Below, piece by piece: positions 1-11,865 of a DNA stretch of 64,000 nt. The DNA is from Letharia columbiana (lineage: Eukaryota > Ascomycota > Lecanoromycetes > Lecanorales > Parmeliaceae): assembly GCF_014066305.1 (NCBI RefSeq), contig NW_023501069.1, positions 470,001 to 534,000 on the forward strand. Reading direction: 5' to 3'. Made by a program: the position numbers and the translations under genes. Position 1 is the stretch's first letter, and every line of letters begins with the position of its first letter. The notes under the pieces are model-generated. The model was not told the origin of the DNA and did no database searches. It saw only the letters and a program-made list of their open reading frames with translations.

Positions 1-23
1 TCTTGATAATAATCATCTCCAGC

Positions 24-639
24 ATGGCATTCTTCCCAACCACTCCAGGTCTATCCTTCTACTCTATCCCCATCGCCTGGATCCTCTCCCTAGTCCCCCA
101 CGTCTTTGCAGTTAAAACCTACGAAGCAGCCAGTTCGAGAAAATTCGATAATACCCAACCGCGCAGCCTGACTAACACCGTCGCCTCTGATCAATCGCTG
201 TCGAAGGCAACGAAGGACGTATGCCCGAATTTCCACACTGTCTCCCCCCTTTCCATTCAATCAGCGACTGCTCGAGGGAGCAAGATGAGCATGAGCACGT
301 TGTAAATCCGTATGGTACGAACAAACAAAGCTAACTCCACCCCCCCTCCCCCAGACCATCATCCGCGCCGAAGGAGCCCAGCAAAACGGGTTCGAGAACC
401 TCGGCATCTTCGCCGCTGGCGTCGTCGCGGGCAATGCCGCCGGCTTGGACGCGGGTTACCTGAATGCGCTGAGTATGGCGTATATCGCCAGCAGGGTCGT
501 GTACAATCTTGTGTACATCAACAATACGACCCTGGCGGTGGCGAATGTCAGGTCGGTCGTCTATGTCGGCAGCTCGGCGTTGATATTCACGATGTATGTG
601 AGCGCGGGGTTGAAGATGCGGGAGGTGGCGGGGGGTTAG
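24..639 (+). CDS. MAPEG-family membrane protein
   Basis: Two exons, 24-218 and 355-639, joined in phase 0 across a GT-AG intron; product 159 aa. The start is ATG at 24 (MAFFPTTPGLSF). Residues about 9-30 form a first membrane helix, followed by an FAVKTYEAAS loop. Exon 2 opens with TIIRAEGAQQNGFENLGIF, which matches the loop of MAPEG proteins (Arg/Glu then Asn-Glu, with the glutathione-site character of this superfamily). Two or three more hydrophobic helices follow (GVVAGNAAGL, the SRVVYNLVYI region, SVVYVGSSALIFTMYVSAGL). Length and four-helix layout fit fungal MAPEG proteins, which are small integral membrane glutathione/eicosanoid-metabolism-like enzymes; the substrate here is unknown. 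The family call is by recognition, not by search. Confidence 0.8.
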
Positions 640-1207
640 GGGACGGTTGGAGGAGTGTTTGCGGGAGGAGGCGAGGTAGATATGGGGTTGTGCTGGGTGT
701 GTGTACGAATACCTGCCACGTTGGCCGGATAGGGTACTGGAAATCGCCCTGTGTTCGGCACCAATTCTATCCCTGCGCTCCGGAGATTCTATCTATCCGA
801 CGTGAGAGGGGTTGTTTTTGCTGGCTTTAATGTGGTACTCATAGAAATCGATCTGCCTTGAATGGATCACTCACGTTTGCCACATACATGATATACCGTC
901 CTGCAATAACGTGCAGTGGAAACGCCGACATCAACAAAGCTCCGCCAGGACCCAGCAATACCTTAGCGCCGTAAAGCTCGATTATCCGTTGTAGAAGAGA
1001 AAACTAGCCCGTCGAACCACCGATATCGTCGTCCTCATTCTACGATCTTAAATGTAGGACTGGTTCTCCGTGCTCAGAGGATCTTGGCCTTGCTTTTCCC
1101 AACCACGACTGCCTTTTCTGGTCCTCGCGTCGACCTCCTCTACATGAATTGCTCCATGTGCGAACGAAGCCAAGTACCGCCATCACGTATCCCCAACATA
1201 AACTGCA
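640..1207. other. Intergenic, convergent 3' ends
   Basis: Lies between the 3' ends of the MAPEG gene (plus) and the first Family 1 gene (minus). No supported ORF, RNA gene or repeat was seen; it probably holds two 3' UTRs. Confidence 0.5.
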
Positions 1208-2687
1208 CTATACGTAAAAGGCCATCCCCCCCGCCTCCGTGATCTTCTCGCCTCCGGATCCAACTCCAGCCTTCGCCAACGACGCTCCCAACCGAGCAGC
1301 CCTGCCCTTCTCCGTCCTCAGCTCGTGTTCCAGGTCGGCGACCTTGTCTCTGGCCTTTTTCAGCTCGCTGTGCTGGCTCTTCAGCTTCTGTTCCGCATCC
1401 TTCCTCGCTTTCATGTGGTACGCCAAGTCCGGCCTGGCCTTCCTCAACTCGCGAGCGTCTCGCTCTGCGGCCTGCAGCTGACCGTGTTGGCTACTCCATC
1501 TTCGGTCCGCTGACTCTTTTGCACGCGAGTGCTCTGCGACTTGCCGCTCTGCGGTGGCCAGGTCTGCTGTTAATTCGGTATTGCGCCTTGTTAGCTCGAG
1601 GATCTTGGGGTCTCGGACCGGAGATTCGGTGTTGTTGACTGGTCTGATGCCCGTTTGTTACCGCTGACGATTTGGGTCCTGTGGAGGATTCGGGCTCCGA
1701 TTTGTTGGCTCCTGGACTATCAGCACGGCGAATCGAATAGATAAGAAGCCTTCAGGCACTCACCGGTCTGGCTACCTGAGCCGTCAGTTTCCGCCAACCT
1801 GACGGTCCTCTTCTTCTTCGACTGTTGACTTTGGCTCTCGCTAGGATCGGCTTTGGTGTCACTCTCTGGAGAGATCCTACGCTTCTTTGACAATGTTTCT
1901 GGAACAACCCTCATTGCTTTCTCAAACTCGTCGTCCGTCACAGCTTTGGCCTGTAAAATAAGCCCGGTCAGGTACCTCCCAAAATATTCGCAGGCAAGGA
2001 CGTACCTCTTCCATCTTTGCCGTAATTTCCGCCTCATTGACGAAGTCGTAGACTTCTCTGATCAAAAGGCGCCACAAACGTCTCATCAGCTCAATAGTCA
2101 AAGACTTCCTCGGATTGGCGGCTTTGACTTTCTTCGCAAGTTCCAAGAAGAAGACGTGGTAGAGCGGCATGAGCTGAACTTCTGGAAGGATATACTCCCA
2201 ATCATGGTTACCCAGAAGCACGACTCCCTTGTCTTTCTGCTCCTCGTTACTGAGTTGGCGAGGAAAGGACCAGAACTCTGCAGAGCTCTGGCGCGCCCTC
2301 TTGGCCTTGAAGGCCTCGGCATCGAGTCGTTTCTGCCAGTAAACCTCATACTTTGGAGAATGCGCCTGCTGAGCATAAGTATCCTATCAGGAGTGATCGA
2401 ACGGCCTAGACTTGTTCGATTACCTGGCCAATCAGACGGCGCTTCTCGGGGTGGTCCGTTGGGTACAGCCTCCATATCTCGTCGATCCAGAAGAACTCCA
2501 CCACGCTGCGGGTGATTGACTGACCGAGTTGTTCATTGTTCTTGTAGAACTGGGTCGTGAAACGAATGATGGTGTGTTTTCGCCCTTCCAGATGCTCCTT
2601 TGTGCATCTCAGAGGTCGGATGCGGGGGTCGAGTTGGTGGACGAATGATTGGTAGCCGGCCGTATCGTACATCGGTACATCCGACAT
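1208..2687 (-). CDS. Family 1 paralog A (coiled-coil tail)
   Basis: Function unknown. Four exons on the minus strand: 2687-2424, 2365-2006, 1950-1764, 1638-1208; 413 aa. Start ATG 2687 (MSDVPMYD) resembles the MSD start of paralog C. Exon 1 ends RRLIGQ. Exon 2 opens AHSPKYEVYW and holds the core: ILPEVQLMPL, then KAANPRKSL, then RLWRLLIREVYDF. Exon 3 holds the basic patch SKKRRISPESD and KKKR, which look like nuclear localisation signals. Exon 4 (about residues 270-413) is a heptad-rich Lys/Glu/Leu coiled coil starting VRDPKILEL. Intron phases (0, 0, 1) match paralog B where the intron is present, which supports this model. The fourth exon is joined over a 125-nt intron, the least certain junction. 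Exon 1 is open upstream without a better ATG. Confidence 0.8.
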
Positions 2688-4615
2688 GATGACGGCGATT
2701 GAATACAACCGACTCGCACAGTTCACCTGAGTGGGCAAGGAATCGCAAGACTTGGTATCGGTGATGTCGCGGAGAAGCTGGAAAGGTAGCGGCGAAGAGG
2801 ACGCGGAATTTTCTTCAACACTCTCTTCGCGTAAACAGCCGCGGCATCGCGCTTCATCCTGCTGCAGTAAAACCATGCAATAGGAACAAAGTCTGCTCGG
2901 ATGAAGCTTTGACCCTACAAGGGCACTCGGATGGGTTCGTATATTGCATCTTTGATGATGTCTTCTTTTCGCTATGTAGCGAGCCTGCCTTTTCTTACAG
3001 AAACAATCCAATCGTACAATAATATTAAGCTAATAACTATCAACAACAGCGCCTGCTTCTGCCACCTACCACGAATTTTGGATCCCTATCGATACCACCT
3101 TCGACGCCTACTGCCGGCCCCTGTGCACTTTCACTCCTTTCGCGGGCCATTTTCTGGCTTGTCATAGGATTTTGAATTGATTTGAAGCTAAGCAGAACAT
3201 ATGGCAGCGGGAGAAAGGTGCTAAACAATGTTTTAAAAGTTAAAACAACGTCAAACTTCAACGCGAACCTGGGAAGGGAGTCGAAGATGTTGCTTTGTTT
3301 CGGTCCGTAGCAGGCTTCGAAAGACGCATGCAGGGCTGTCCGTCACCGGACAGTAGCTACTTGATTCGGTATGCCTGCTTTTGCGGACGGAACTCACGAG
3401 GTGCTCTCGCCTGGTGGGTTTCGTGCTATGAGGATATCGTAGTGGTTTTGTTCTCAGTCTGGGTTGGGAATCGAGGCCATCCTGCCTGGTCGGATCTACG
3501 CTGGTATGTTCGGTGATTATGAATGGAACAGTTACTCTTCATGACTTGGGACTTCACGAGGAGAGAATATTATGCGTGCGTTCATTGGTAGCGAGGAAAC
3601 CAGCAGCGCTGGATGGAGTGTCTATCTCTTCGTCAGGACGGAACACTGCACACGATGGAGAGCATCGCTGAGCGAAATAAGTAAAGACTGCGCAGATGGG
3701 ACGTGATCTGTACCCACAGTGTCTGACAAAGCTATTGATTGCTATGTATGCTTCTTGCCTCTGCTTTCGTTTACTACCTGTATGTATGCAAGACAGACAT
3801 CTACCACAAAGCCTAAATCTACTTCCCTCTCTCTCCACAGGGAAAATACCACCTTACCTTCTTTCCAATACGCGGAGACTTGACACACCCGACAGCATCT
3901 TCCCTCACCCGCGCCCACCGAACCGGCCAAATGACACGCACCATGTCGATCGGATATCGTATCAAACTATTTGTTTGCCAGACAGAAACCAAAGCAAAAA
4001 AACCCTTCGGACCGCATCGGTTATTTCATTTTCCCCGCTGGCATCCAGCCGGGCCCACTCACTCACTCACTCTTCCTACGAGTCGCGCCTCCGTCGCATG
4101 TGGTCTTGCCACTTGATCCGATTGTGTGGACCGTGATCGATGATTCGGTTCGGTAGGCGCGCCGTCTTTCGCGCGTGCGTGCGTGCGCGTTGGGGGATTG
4201 GGGGGGAAGGGCGTTGGGGGAAGGGGCCGGACTGGGAAGGGGAAGGGGAAGGGGGGGGAGGGGGGGAAGGGAAGGGGAAGGGGGTGCGGGTGGGTTTCCA
4301 TGGGCAGGCATGGATGGAGTGGGTGGTGTTTGACGTCGCGCGTGTCGTTGAGCTTACATCCCTATGGCCTTTTTTTTGGCGGTGAGAGGGTTACCTCGAG
4401 GTGCTTGTCTGGAGCCAGCATGTCGGGTATCTCGATCTCCGTCCCCTCTCCTCCTCTGTTGCAGACCGACGGGCGATTTACCGACATGGAATAGACACTG
4501 CATGCTGCTCACTTGGCACACCGAGCATGACACATGGAGTCGGTAGCCAAATCATCTATGGCGTATCTACCCTCAGACAGCCCCCAGCCCCCGCCACGCC
4601 TCCAGCTCCGGCGCC
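2688..4615. other. Intergenic 1.9 kb
   Basis: Upstream of Family 1 gene A and downstream of the Pro-rich gene at 4616-5872. Contains a (CACT)n microsatellite at about 4056-4072 and a strongly G-rich, nearly pure purine stretch at about 4197-4290. ORFs here are short and overlap on both strands with biased composition, so I do not call genes. Confidence 0.4.
4197..4290. repeat. Purine (G/GGGAA) tract
   Basis: Repeated GGGAAGGG-type units form a long strand-asymmetric purine run on the plus strand. Such runs can form G-quadruplex or triplex DNA. They also create spurious Pro-rich ORFs on the minus strand. Confidence 0.7.
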
Positions 4616-5872
4616 CTACCGTCGCTTCCCGCCTTTCCGAGCCGTCGACGAGGCCGGTCCGCGTGGGCCTTTTGGTCCGCTTGGCTTCCTTTCGCGCTCC
4701 GTCGGCCGCCCCCTTTTTCGCAGTTTCTGGGCGTGTGTGCCTTTTTTTTCCGGTCCGTGGAGGTCGGCTTTCGGGGCTTTGGGTCGAGGGGCTGGGTTGA
4801 TTGGTTGGTTGGCGGTGGTGACGAGGGCGGTCGGCGGCGCTGTGGCGTTCGAAGGGCATTTTTGGGCCTGGAGGTAGGCTGCGGCTTTGCGCTCGGCGAG
4901 GGCGGCGCGTTTGGTGGCGTCGGATGGGGCGGTGATGATGGTGTCGGGTGGGTTGCCGTCTGGGGCTTGTGGGTTCCAGGGTCGACCCGGGTTGGTCGGG
5001 GGCGAGGATTGCGCGGGCGGTGGAGGGGAAGGGCGAGGTGGTGGCGTTGGGGCCCCAGATGTGAGTGTTCGGCAACCGTTCCGTGGCCGGCTTTGAGGCT
5101 GTGGCTTTGTGGGGTTGGAGGGATTCGGGCGTGTTGCACTGTCAGATGGAGTAGCTGTTTGATAGATCGTCGGAAGGCTGGTGAGCGAATGGCTGGGGGT
5201 GAGAGGGATTTCTACAAGCCTGACTCCCTTTCCCTTCTCCGATCGTCCAGCTCCCAACCTCGAAATCCATCCCAGGACCCATTTTTGCGTCTGTTCGATG
5301 AAGTCTTCAAGGTGTTGCGAACCGCTCCTCCCGTCCCGACGACTGCCTTGGAAAATCCGTATGTCAGTCAGTCAGTCATGGCCTCGCACGCCTACCATGT
5401 GTGATGATGCGTCATTCCCCTTCTCCGAACATCCGCTCGCTTTTTCGCGATTCGTTAAACGAGCATCGGGCTTTCGGGGCTGGCATGGTGAGGTTGGGGG
5501 GGGGTACGACTTCACACACCTGATGCTCGTGGTTCCTGTTTACATTTCCACGTGAGGCGGCTACTTGAGTCATCGTCGGTGGAGAGCGAATCGAGGGTGG
5601 TGGTGCGTTTGTTCGCGCTGTTGAGATGTGTCGCACAGGGTTGGGGGAACACTGTTTGGAAACCCTTCCCCTCCCTCCCCGTACTCTAGATCAACCCTCC
5701 CTCCCTCCCCTTTACCACCGCGCCCGTGGGGAAGTTCGACATTGTCAATTTCTCACAAGGCTCCTCGAGCGAGCGGGATGGGTTGTGGTACGCGAAGACG
5801 GGGTGTGGCACCTCGGACGCTGCTCGGTCGGTATAAGTAGTGCGTGAGGGCTGCGATGACTTCGTTGCTCAT
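4616..5872 (-). CDS. Pro-rich, basic-tailed predicted protein
   Basis: Unknown function. Three-exon model on the minus strand: 5872-5757, 5617-5520, 5346-4616 (phases 2 and 1), 314 aa. The start MSNEVIAALTHYLY lies in a CCAACATGAG context. Exon 2 continues FANKRTTTLDSLSTDDDSSS. Exon 3 begins with a short amphipathic segment HLEDFIEQTQKWVLGW (about residues 85-100), probably the only folded element. A long Pro/Ser/Thr-rich region follows (SGAPTPPPR, SSPPTNPGRPWNP, PPDTIITAPSD), then a basic tail ending KKGTHAQKLRKR and GKKRR-like residues. The composition suggests a disordered nuclear or RNA-associated protein, which is inference only. The third exon uses an AAG acceptor (TTTTCCAAG), slightly unusual but required by frame. 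Introns are 139 and 173 nt. Confidence 0.6.
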
Positions 5873-6374
5873 GTTGGTCAGTGGTTGTTGGTGCGGGATC
5901 AGGGGTTGTTAGTGAGTGGCGGAGTGTGCGTTGAGGTGCGCGCGGTGATTGTTTAACGCTGCTGGGTCCGTGGCGGATGATGGTGGTTGTGGGAGGTCGA
6001 TTTGGGTCGTTGAGACGATGGGTGTCTGCGGGGTTGTGTGCTGTGGGTCAGACGCTTGGGGTCGAGGGAGGTACGCTGCTGAGCTGGGGTGGGAGGGCAG
6101 GGAGCATGGATAAGGATTTTCGTACGATTTGGGATGTTGAGGACGAGTGAACCGACGACGGAATCGATGCGATGTGTTGGGAATTATATGGGACTGAAGC
6201 ATGCATGGGGATAGATTACACAGTTTCGGGGATTCCGCGCCGGTGTCCCTGCGAAGCCGCAAAAAAATTTGCTAGGATAATCATACAAGACAGAAGATAT
6301 TCTATTTCACATTCTTCGGCCGCCTTCTGATCCTGATGCCGATGATGCACCGCCGCAGCTTCCATGGCACAGGA

Positions 6375-7089
6375 TCAAGCGTACGCGCTAACGGCACTTC
6401 CGATCTGCCCCAGCGCCCCACCCGTAGCGTCGTCAACGCTTTCTTTGTCCGCCTGGTCCATTGTGATGTTCTGCAGAGCGAGGGAGTAGTTCTAGACGGT
6501 CTGGGTTAGCCCACGGAGCGATATGGCGAGTCATGGAGGCAGGGAAGACTTGCGTTGTAGTTGTCTTCGAGGAAGGTCAGATTTCCATACATCGTCGTCT
6601 TTTGGTCGAACATGGCGAGCATCTCCTCTTTGGAGATCAGGTCGTTCATGAGTTTGGTCAAGGCGTTGGAGAACTGGGAAGACGCGGAGAGGATTTGTGA
6701 GTGTGTTGGGCTGTGTGTCAGGGTATGGTGATACTCACACTGGCGAAGGAGCTGGTCACGCTACTTTCGTCGCCGCCGTCCCCTGTGGGCGTCACTTGTC
6801 CGGCATTGATGACGAGGTCCGAAAGAGCTGAGTTGATCCCTGCAAGGTCTTGAGTGGCTTTCTAAATGATTGTGGTCAGTCCACCGTCCGTGTGAAGTTG
6901 GACAGTAGGTCTCACGGGAGCATAGTCCAGTCCGTTCAGAGCGGTGAGATCATTGACGTCGGTGTCGGCGTTGGTAGCCTGCTCCTCGAGATTCTCATTG
7001 CTGGCGACGATCTGGGCGAGGTTGACGGCGGCCGAGGCGAAGGCAAGCCAGAAGCAGAGGCAGAGGATGATAGATGTTTTGGAGAACAT
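6375..7089 (-). CDS. Secreted HsbA-like surface-binding protein
   Basis: Four exons on the minus strand, all joined in phase 0: 7089-6916, 6861-6739, 6673-6554, 6491-6375; 177 aa. The N-terminus MFSKTSIILCLCFWLAFASA is a clear signal peptide. The mature part is small, acidic and helical, with two NxT/S sites (GNLTFLED, LQNITMDQ) and spaced hydrophobics such as LAQIVASNENLEEQATN and ALTKLMNDLISKEEML. Signal peptide, length and helical repeats resemble the hydrophobic surface-binding protein A family of fungi, secreted proteins that coat hydrophobic substrates. Similarity is moderate, so a generic small secreted protein is possible. Intron 3 appears to use a GC-AG splice pair (GCAAGT donor at 6553). 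Confidence 0.65.
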
Positions 7090-10000
7090 AATGTCTATGG
7101 TGTAGATATCGAGAGGTGACGATTGCGAGTGGAGCAGGGACACTTGGCTGGCAAAGCGAGAAGGTTTGGTAAAGACTGATGAATGATTGTTTGAGAAGAA
7201 GATGGTTGCAAGAAGTATGGGGTAGCAGGCTTTCTTTATAGTCTCTTTATGTTGGAGCACGGGGAGCTTCAAGAAGTGGCAGGACCAGACATCACTGACA
7301 GAAATTTACCTGGGCGCAGTGTAATCGGTCCTGTCCCTTTCGGTATCCATTCCCTCGACGCGATATCGTCCTCATCCCTTTCAGTATTCATATCATTTGG
7401 CTTTGGTTGTCGCGCATATTGGATTTCCAACGAGTTTAGCCAGTCGTTCGAAGAGGGTGAGATGACGCAGCGCGAATCACATGATAGATGCAAGTTGTAA
7501 CCTACCGGATTCAGTCGCCTGCAGCGTTAGGGAGTCCACATCGGTCCACGACCTGGTTCTCCCACCTGTGAAGCTGTCAAAGCCAGCGCCGATCCTTTTT
7601 TTCCCAGACAAAAGAGAAGCTCATCAGATGATAGATTTCGCTGCACAAATAAGGGGTCAAAGGGAAAAGAGATGCGAGGTGCAAATCTGATGCAAAAGTG
7701 TCACACATGATGCAGAGAATGATTGGCATCAAGTGATAGAGAGTGAAGAGATGGGGGGCGCGTAACTGCGGGCTCAATTTGCAAAGAGATACAAGTAGTA
7801 TGTTGTACCTAAGGTAAGGCTTGAATATGGCATGGACCAAATGTTCTTCATGCACTCCTCTCGGCCCGCGACTTAGTACCCTACTTATGTACCCGGAGCT
7901 AGCACGCCGCCCCTTTTCCCTAAAGCGGACCCCGGAATCTCTGGAAAGGGTTAGCCCGCGGCCCCGCAGTAGCTGCAAGTGCCGCTTTCGGCAGCCCTGC
8001 TCCAGAGAGGGCTAGTCACTAATTTGGGGAATTAGCTGAGGGGCTTCAATCAGGTTTGTTTGGCAGAAGAGCGTTATCTGTTTTCTAGGGTCAGCTTTGT
8101 GCCTGCATAGGTACATAACTCCCGTGCGGACTCTTATGCACTCGTACCTTACCTTGGGAACCACCAATGCAAAGCTAGCTCCGGGTACCTGAGCTGGTTT
8201 CCGCTGGCGCCTATATCCTCCGAACCCTCTCAAACCGGCCTCAACGTCTGCAAGCAGGAAAGATACTTGGACTCAAGTAAGGTACTTATGAATATGAGTA
8301 CGAGGGTTTGTACTTCATTCTGTTTACGGAGAAGGTTTGATTACCCTAACTCTAATTCCTTAAACCCCCGCAGTCCCCTTTTCTCCATATCTTGGCTGTA
8401 TGCATGCATTATCGACCTTGACATTCTAATATTATTCATCCAATCATTCGTCCGTTAAGAAATGAGCGACCGAAAAGAGGAGGGCAAAAAATTAAATTAA
8501 ATTAAATCGAGAATTGCAGACAGGCGATGGGAAAATCGAAGGAAAACATCTTTCAATATCGATATGTGGCTGGGCAGGTAAGGCGGCGATATTTGTATTA
8601 AATTATGGAAGCTGTGGAAGAGAACGGAAGCCACCGAGAGGCGTACCTAAGCAAGGCACACGACTTTCAGGCTTGCTCCCCTTACTGATATACATTGTGA
8701 TATCCTCCGCAGAGGCGAGGAGGAAGCCGTCGTCAACAAACCCTAGCACGTTACTATCACCGTCGCTGTCCTCCGAGGACGGAGTGCTGTAAGCGCGTCC
8801 GTGGTCATGTTGGGCGATAGATGCTACGCGACCTTAGCTCGGAGAAGAAGGAGGATGCATGTGATGAAGCGGTGTTTCAAGTAACGACTTCACGTACATG
8901 TGACCATGAAAACTGCTCCTGTCCACACTGGCAGACTTCGTCGACTTGGTCTCTTCAAACATCTCCACCAACCAATGCCTCCGTTGCGCCGATTTACCAT
9001 AAGCAAGTGACTCCTTTCACTGAAAACTCTCATAGACTGGCTTTCTGCCAGGCTTCTTTCGTCTAGCGACACTTTCCTCTTCTTCACGCACCCCTGGATT
9101 GACAGCATAAATAAGAGTTAGTGGAACATCTACGAAGATGTTCTCCAAGTCGTAATCATCGCAGGGTTAGCTACCATTGTGGCACTGGGTACATTTGGTT
9201 ATGGTGTGGGGTGAAGCTGGTCCCAGTGCTATCGATCAGATGCCAGGTTATGGCATGCCACAGGACCATACTCCATAACAATAGGCTGAGTATACTAGCC
9301 TGAATCTGATCTATGACGGTTCCCCGCCTCTTCATCTATCCTGCTGCCCCTACACCTCCTTCCGAATCTCCTTCCTTCCCTGCGTCTCCCTCCTTCCCTA
9401 CGTCTCGCCCGCGATTATTCCCATTCTTGCTATAATCGTGGGACCCCCTTTACTCCACACGCCCAGCAACCCTCAGGATCCTCCCCTCTCGTTGGAAAAA
9501 GGTCACATCGTGTTTGAAGCCATGATGCTTATGTTCACAAAGGAGGTCCGCCACCCTACCGCTTGCTAGATCTATCATGCGGTGGACGGAGCACCCAGCC
9601 GTGCAGTTTCGCTTGACTGCATTGGTGGAACGCGACAAGGATTTCTCGTTTGGGAGGCTTCGTGACTTTTTCTTGCTCACTCTTTGAAGGCCCGTTCGTT
9701 GCTTGTTGTCTTCCTCCGCGTTTGCGCTGCCGTCCTCTCCCTTCCATACCCCGATACTGATCCTCTTTTCATCTTCACCGATGCTATCTGCATAAGCATC
9801 CTAGTCAGTGTAGATCGCGATATCTAGAGGCTGCGCGGTGGCTTGTGATGGTTCAGTTTATTTGGTGGGATGGCTTTGCATGTTCGTGACTCAGAAGCCG
9901 TGCGTCCTGTAATCTCGAAGGGCTTCTCACGGACACCAAATGGTGGAGAGCGGTATATATGTACATTTATTGAGCCATCAAAAACTGAGAAAGCAGAGGC

Positions 10001-10764
10001 CAAGGCGTGTTTGCAGTAGAAGTACTGCTACATAACAAGTGTTTATAAGAGGCATCGTTCACTGTGCTCACAGCAGCTTCAGTGGGTGTGGGATAAGAGA
10101 GCGATAAAGGATCAAAGTAACAGGGGAGCAAGTGTGAGGTGTGTCTCCAAGATCGCAGGATCTTTTTATAGAGATGGCATACAAATCGGAGGAGTTGGAT
10201 CGCGGTGACGCGCTCGTTTTTCCGTAGCATATGTTGAGAGGGAAGCTCCCTTTTAGTCCGCCAAGCAAACGCAAACGGCGAAGCTATCCAACATCGACGA
10301 CTAGCTCACGTTGGGTACGAGGGTGTGTGGAGGATCAATTATACCAAAATTTTGAAATCGAGCGACTGGGAAAACAATGTGGGCGGAATGGCTGGAGCCT
10401 AAGGGTTTCGACAGCGTGCATGGAGATGGAGAAGGTGTGAAAGCATGCTGAGTCGTGGTGTCCAGCATGAATTGTCGTGACCTTCAGGAGCCGTCAATAG
10501 ACTGAACGGTACATTTGGGCTCACCGCGCCCTCGCAAGATTATAAACACAGCGAGTGAAGGCTACTGAAGTCGAACAAACGGGGCAGCCTGGGTTCTACG
10601 TGGTTGGTGAAGTCCATTCCGATGAGATGAAGTGATTTGGGGGTCAAGATGGCGCCAGGATGCTGTAAGTGATTACCACCGCGATCTTTGCTGTGTAGTG
10701 AAAATTTCTTCTCTGATTGTGCGCACGAGGCGGGATGTATATAAGTCACGGTCCGCCTGGAATT
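7090..10764. other. Gene-poor 3.7 kb
   Basis: No coding region can be supported. Short ORFs on both strands show no domain, no consistent splice frame and no start context. An (ATTAA)n microsatellite lies at about 8487-8508 and a pyrimidine-rich stretch at about 9350-9400. The first few hundred bases are the likely promoter of the HsbA-like gene. Confidence 0.4.
8487..8508. repeat. (ATTAA)n microsatellite
   Basis: Four tandem ATTAA-type units seen directly. No function inferred. Confidence 0.8.
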
Positions 10765-11478
10765 CTATCGACTGCTCTGCGAGTCGACCAGTTGAGACTG
10801 CTTTCGATGACCAGGCTTTAGGAAAGCTCCGACCGGCGAATTCAGAGCCACGAGGCGCACGACCCAATCAGGTGAGGTAAATTGGTCAAGGTCGGCAATC
10901 TGGAGCGTCGACAGAGCGTGGCATGTATGAATACCTTCAGCCCATCCTTCGCAGGTGTTGTTGAGTTGCAAGTTCCTCAAACTCTTGCCGTGACGGGTCG
11001 CGACTAGATTCATGCTCAGCTTCGAACATGTTGTAGAGTGATGCCATCTGAAAGATCCATGGTCAGTCCTTCCAAAAATTTGATAGCATATCCTAAAAGA
11101 GACGTACCGGAAATATTGGAGACGCTCCTTCGGAATTTGGTAGATAACGAGCCACAGGAGGGAACTGAGAGCTCTTAGTTGATCACGTCTTTGGCGAAAT
11201 CCATTAAACTCGCCTCCAGGGCCCAGATCTAAGCCATCATCACCGAACCCGCCTAATTCCTCAGATATGTCAAGATCATCAGCTTTCATTGATACCGAAA
11301 TGCTAGTGGTGAACTGCAATCCTTCCGTTCACGAAACCAAGAGGTTTTCCAAGAATAATAGACTATCCCAGTCGCGCTTCAGCACTGAGGAGAGATTTTT
11401 GTACAAAATAGGTAGCAAGGCAGCCTGGAGTTCCTTGCATGTCTGGCTGAGGCTGTTAAGGTATGAAGGGCGTTCAAG
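10765..11478 (-). pseudogene. F-box-like protein remnant
   Basis: Read on the minus strand, 11478 downwards gives YLNSLSQTCKELQAALLP and LYKNLSSVL, the L-x-x-L-S-x-x-C-x-x-L pattern of fungal F-box-like/LRR proteins just after the F-box. The same frame then meets TGA (11331-11329) and continues without shift as TEGLQFTTSISVSMK, then LSSLLWLVIYQIPKERLQYF, then WHHSTTCSKLSMNLV and GKSLRNLQLNN. The part before and after the stop is one protein in style, so the TGA looks like a nonsense change. An intron with GTACGT donor and TTTCAG acceptor (about 11104-11049) is still recognisable. The expected 5' exon cannot be joined in frame: the nearest GTGAGG...CTAAC...TTAG element is only 30 nt. I call it a decaying gene; RNA could overturn this. 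Confidence 0.5.
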
Positions 11479-11865
11479 CTAACAGAAGGGTTAGTAGATG
11501 CACCTCACAAATTTTGTAGGCAGGTGGCACACGCGCGTGAGGCATTGTTACCCAACAATTCCCCAGGGACTGTTATGGGCCCCGGAGTTGTAGACCGCTC
11601 CAGCGAGTTTAGGCATTTACTCAATGCCATGTTCAAGAAGTTGAGGAGACGAAGCCAGAGTAGAAAGTTTAAGGGCGATTCAAAGATACGAGATTGGGTC
11701 TCTGCGCCCTCGAGCCTGCACGATGACCTCGCCAGAAAGGGTTTAGCGCGGATCAAAAGTCCCTGCCAGATCGTCAACACACAATGAAAATTCCTCTGTA
11801 GCCCACCATCAACTTTCTTCCACTTACCGCCTCCAAACATCACAACATTTCCACCAGCTCAGGCT

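Noticed and set aside
4059..5139. Several long overlapping ORFs on both strands
   Set aside because: They are shadows of G/C-biased sequence; only the minus-strand spliced frame ending at 4616 has consistent phases and motifs.
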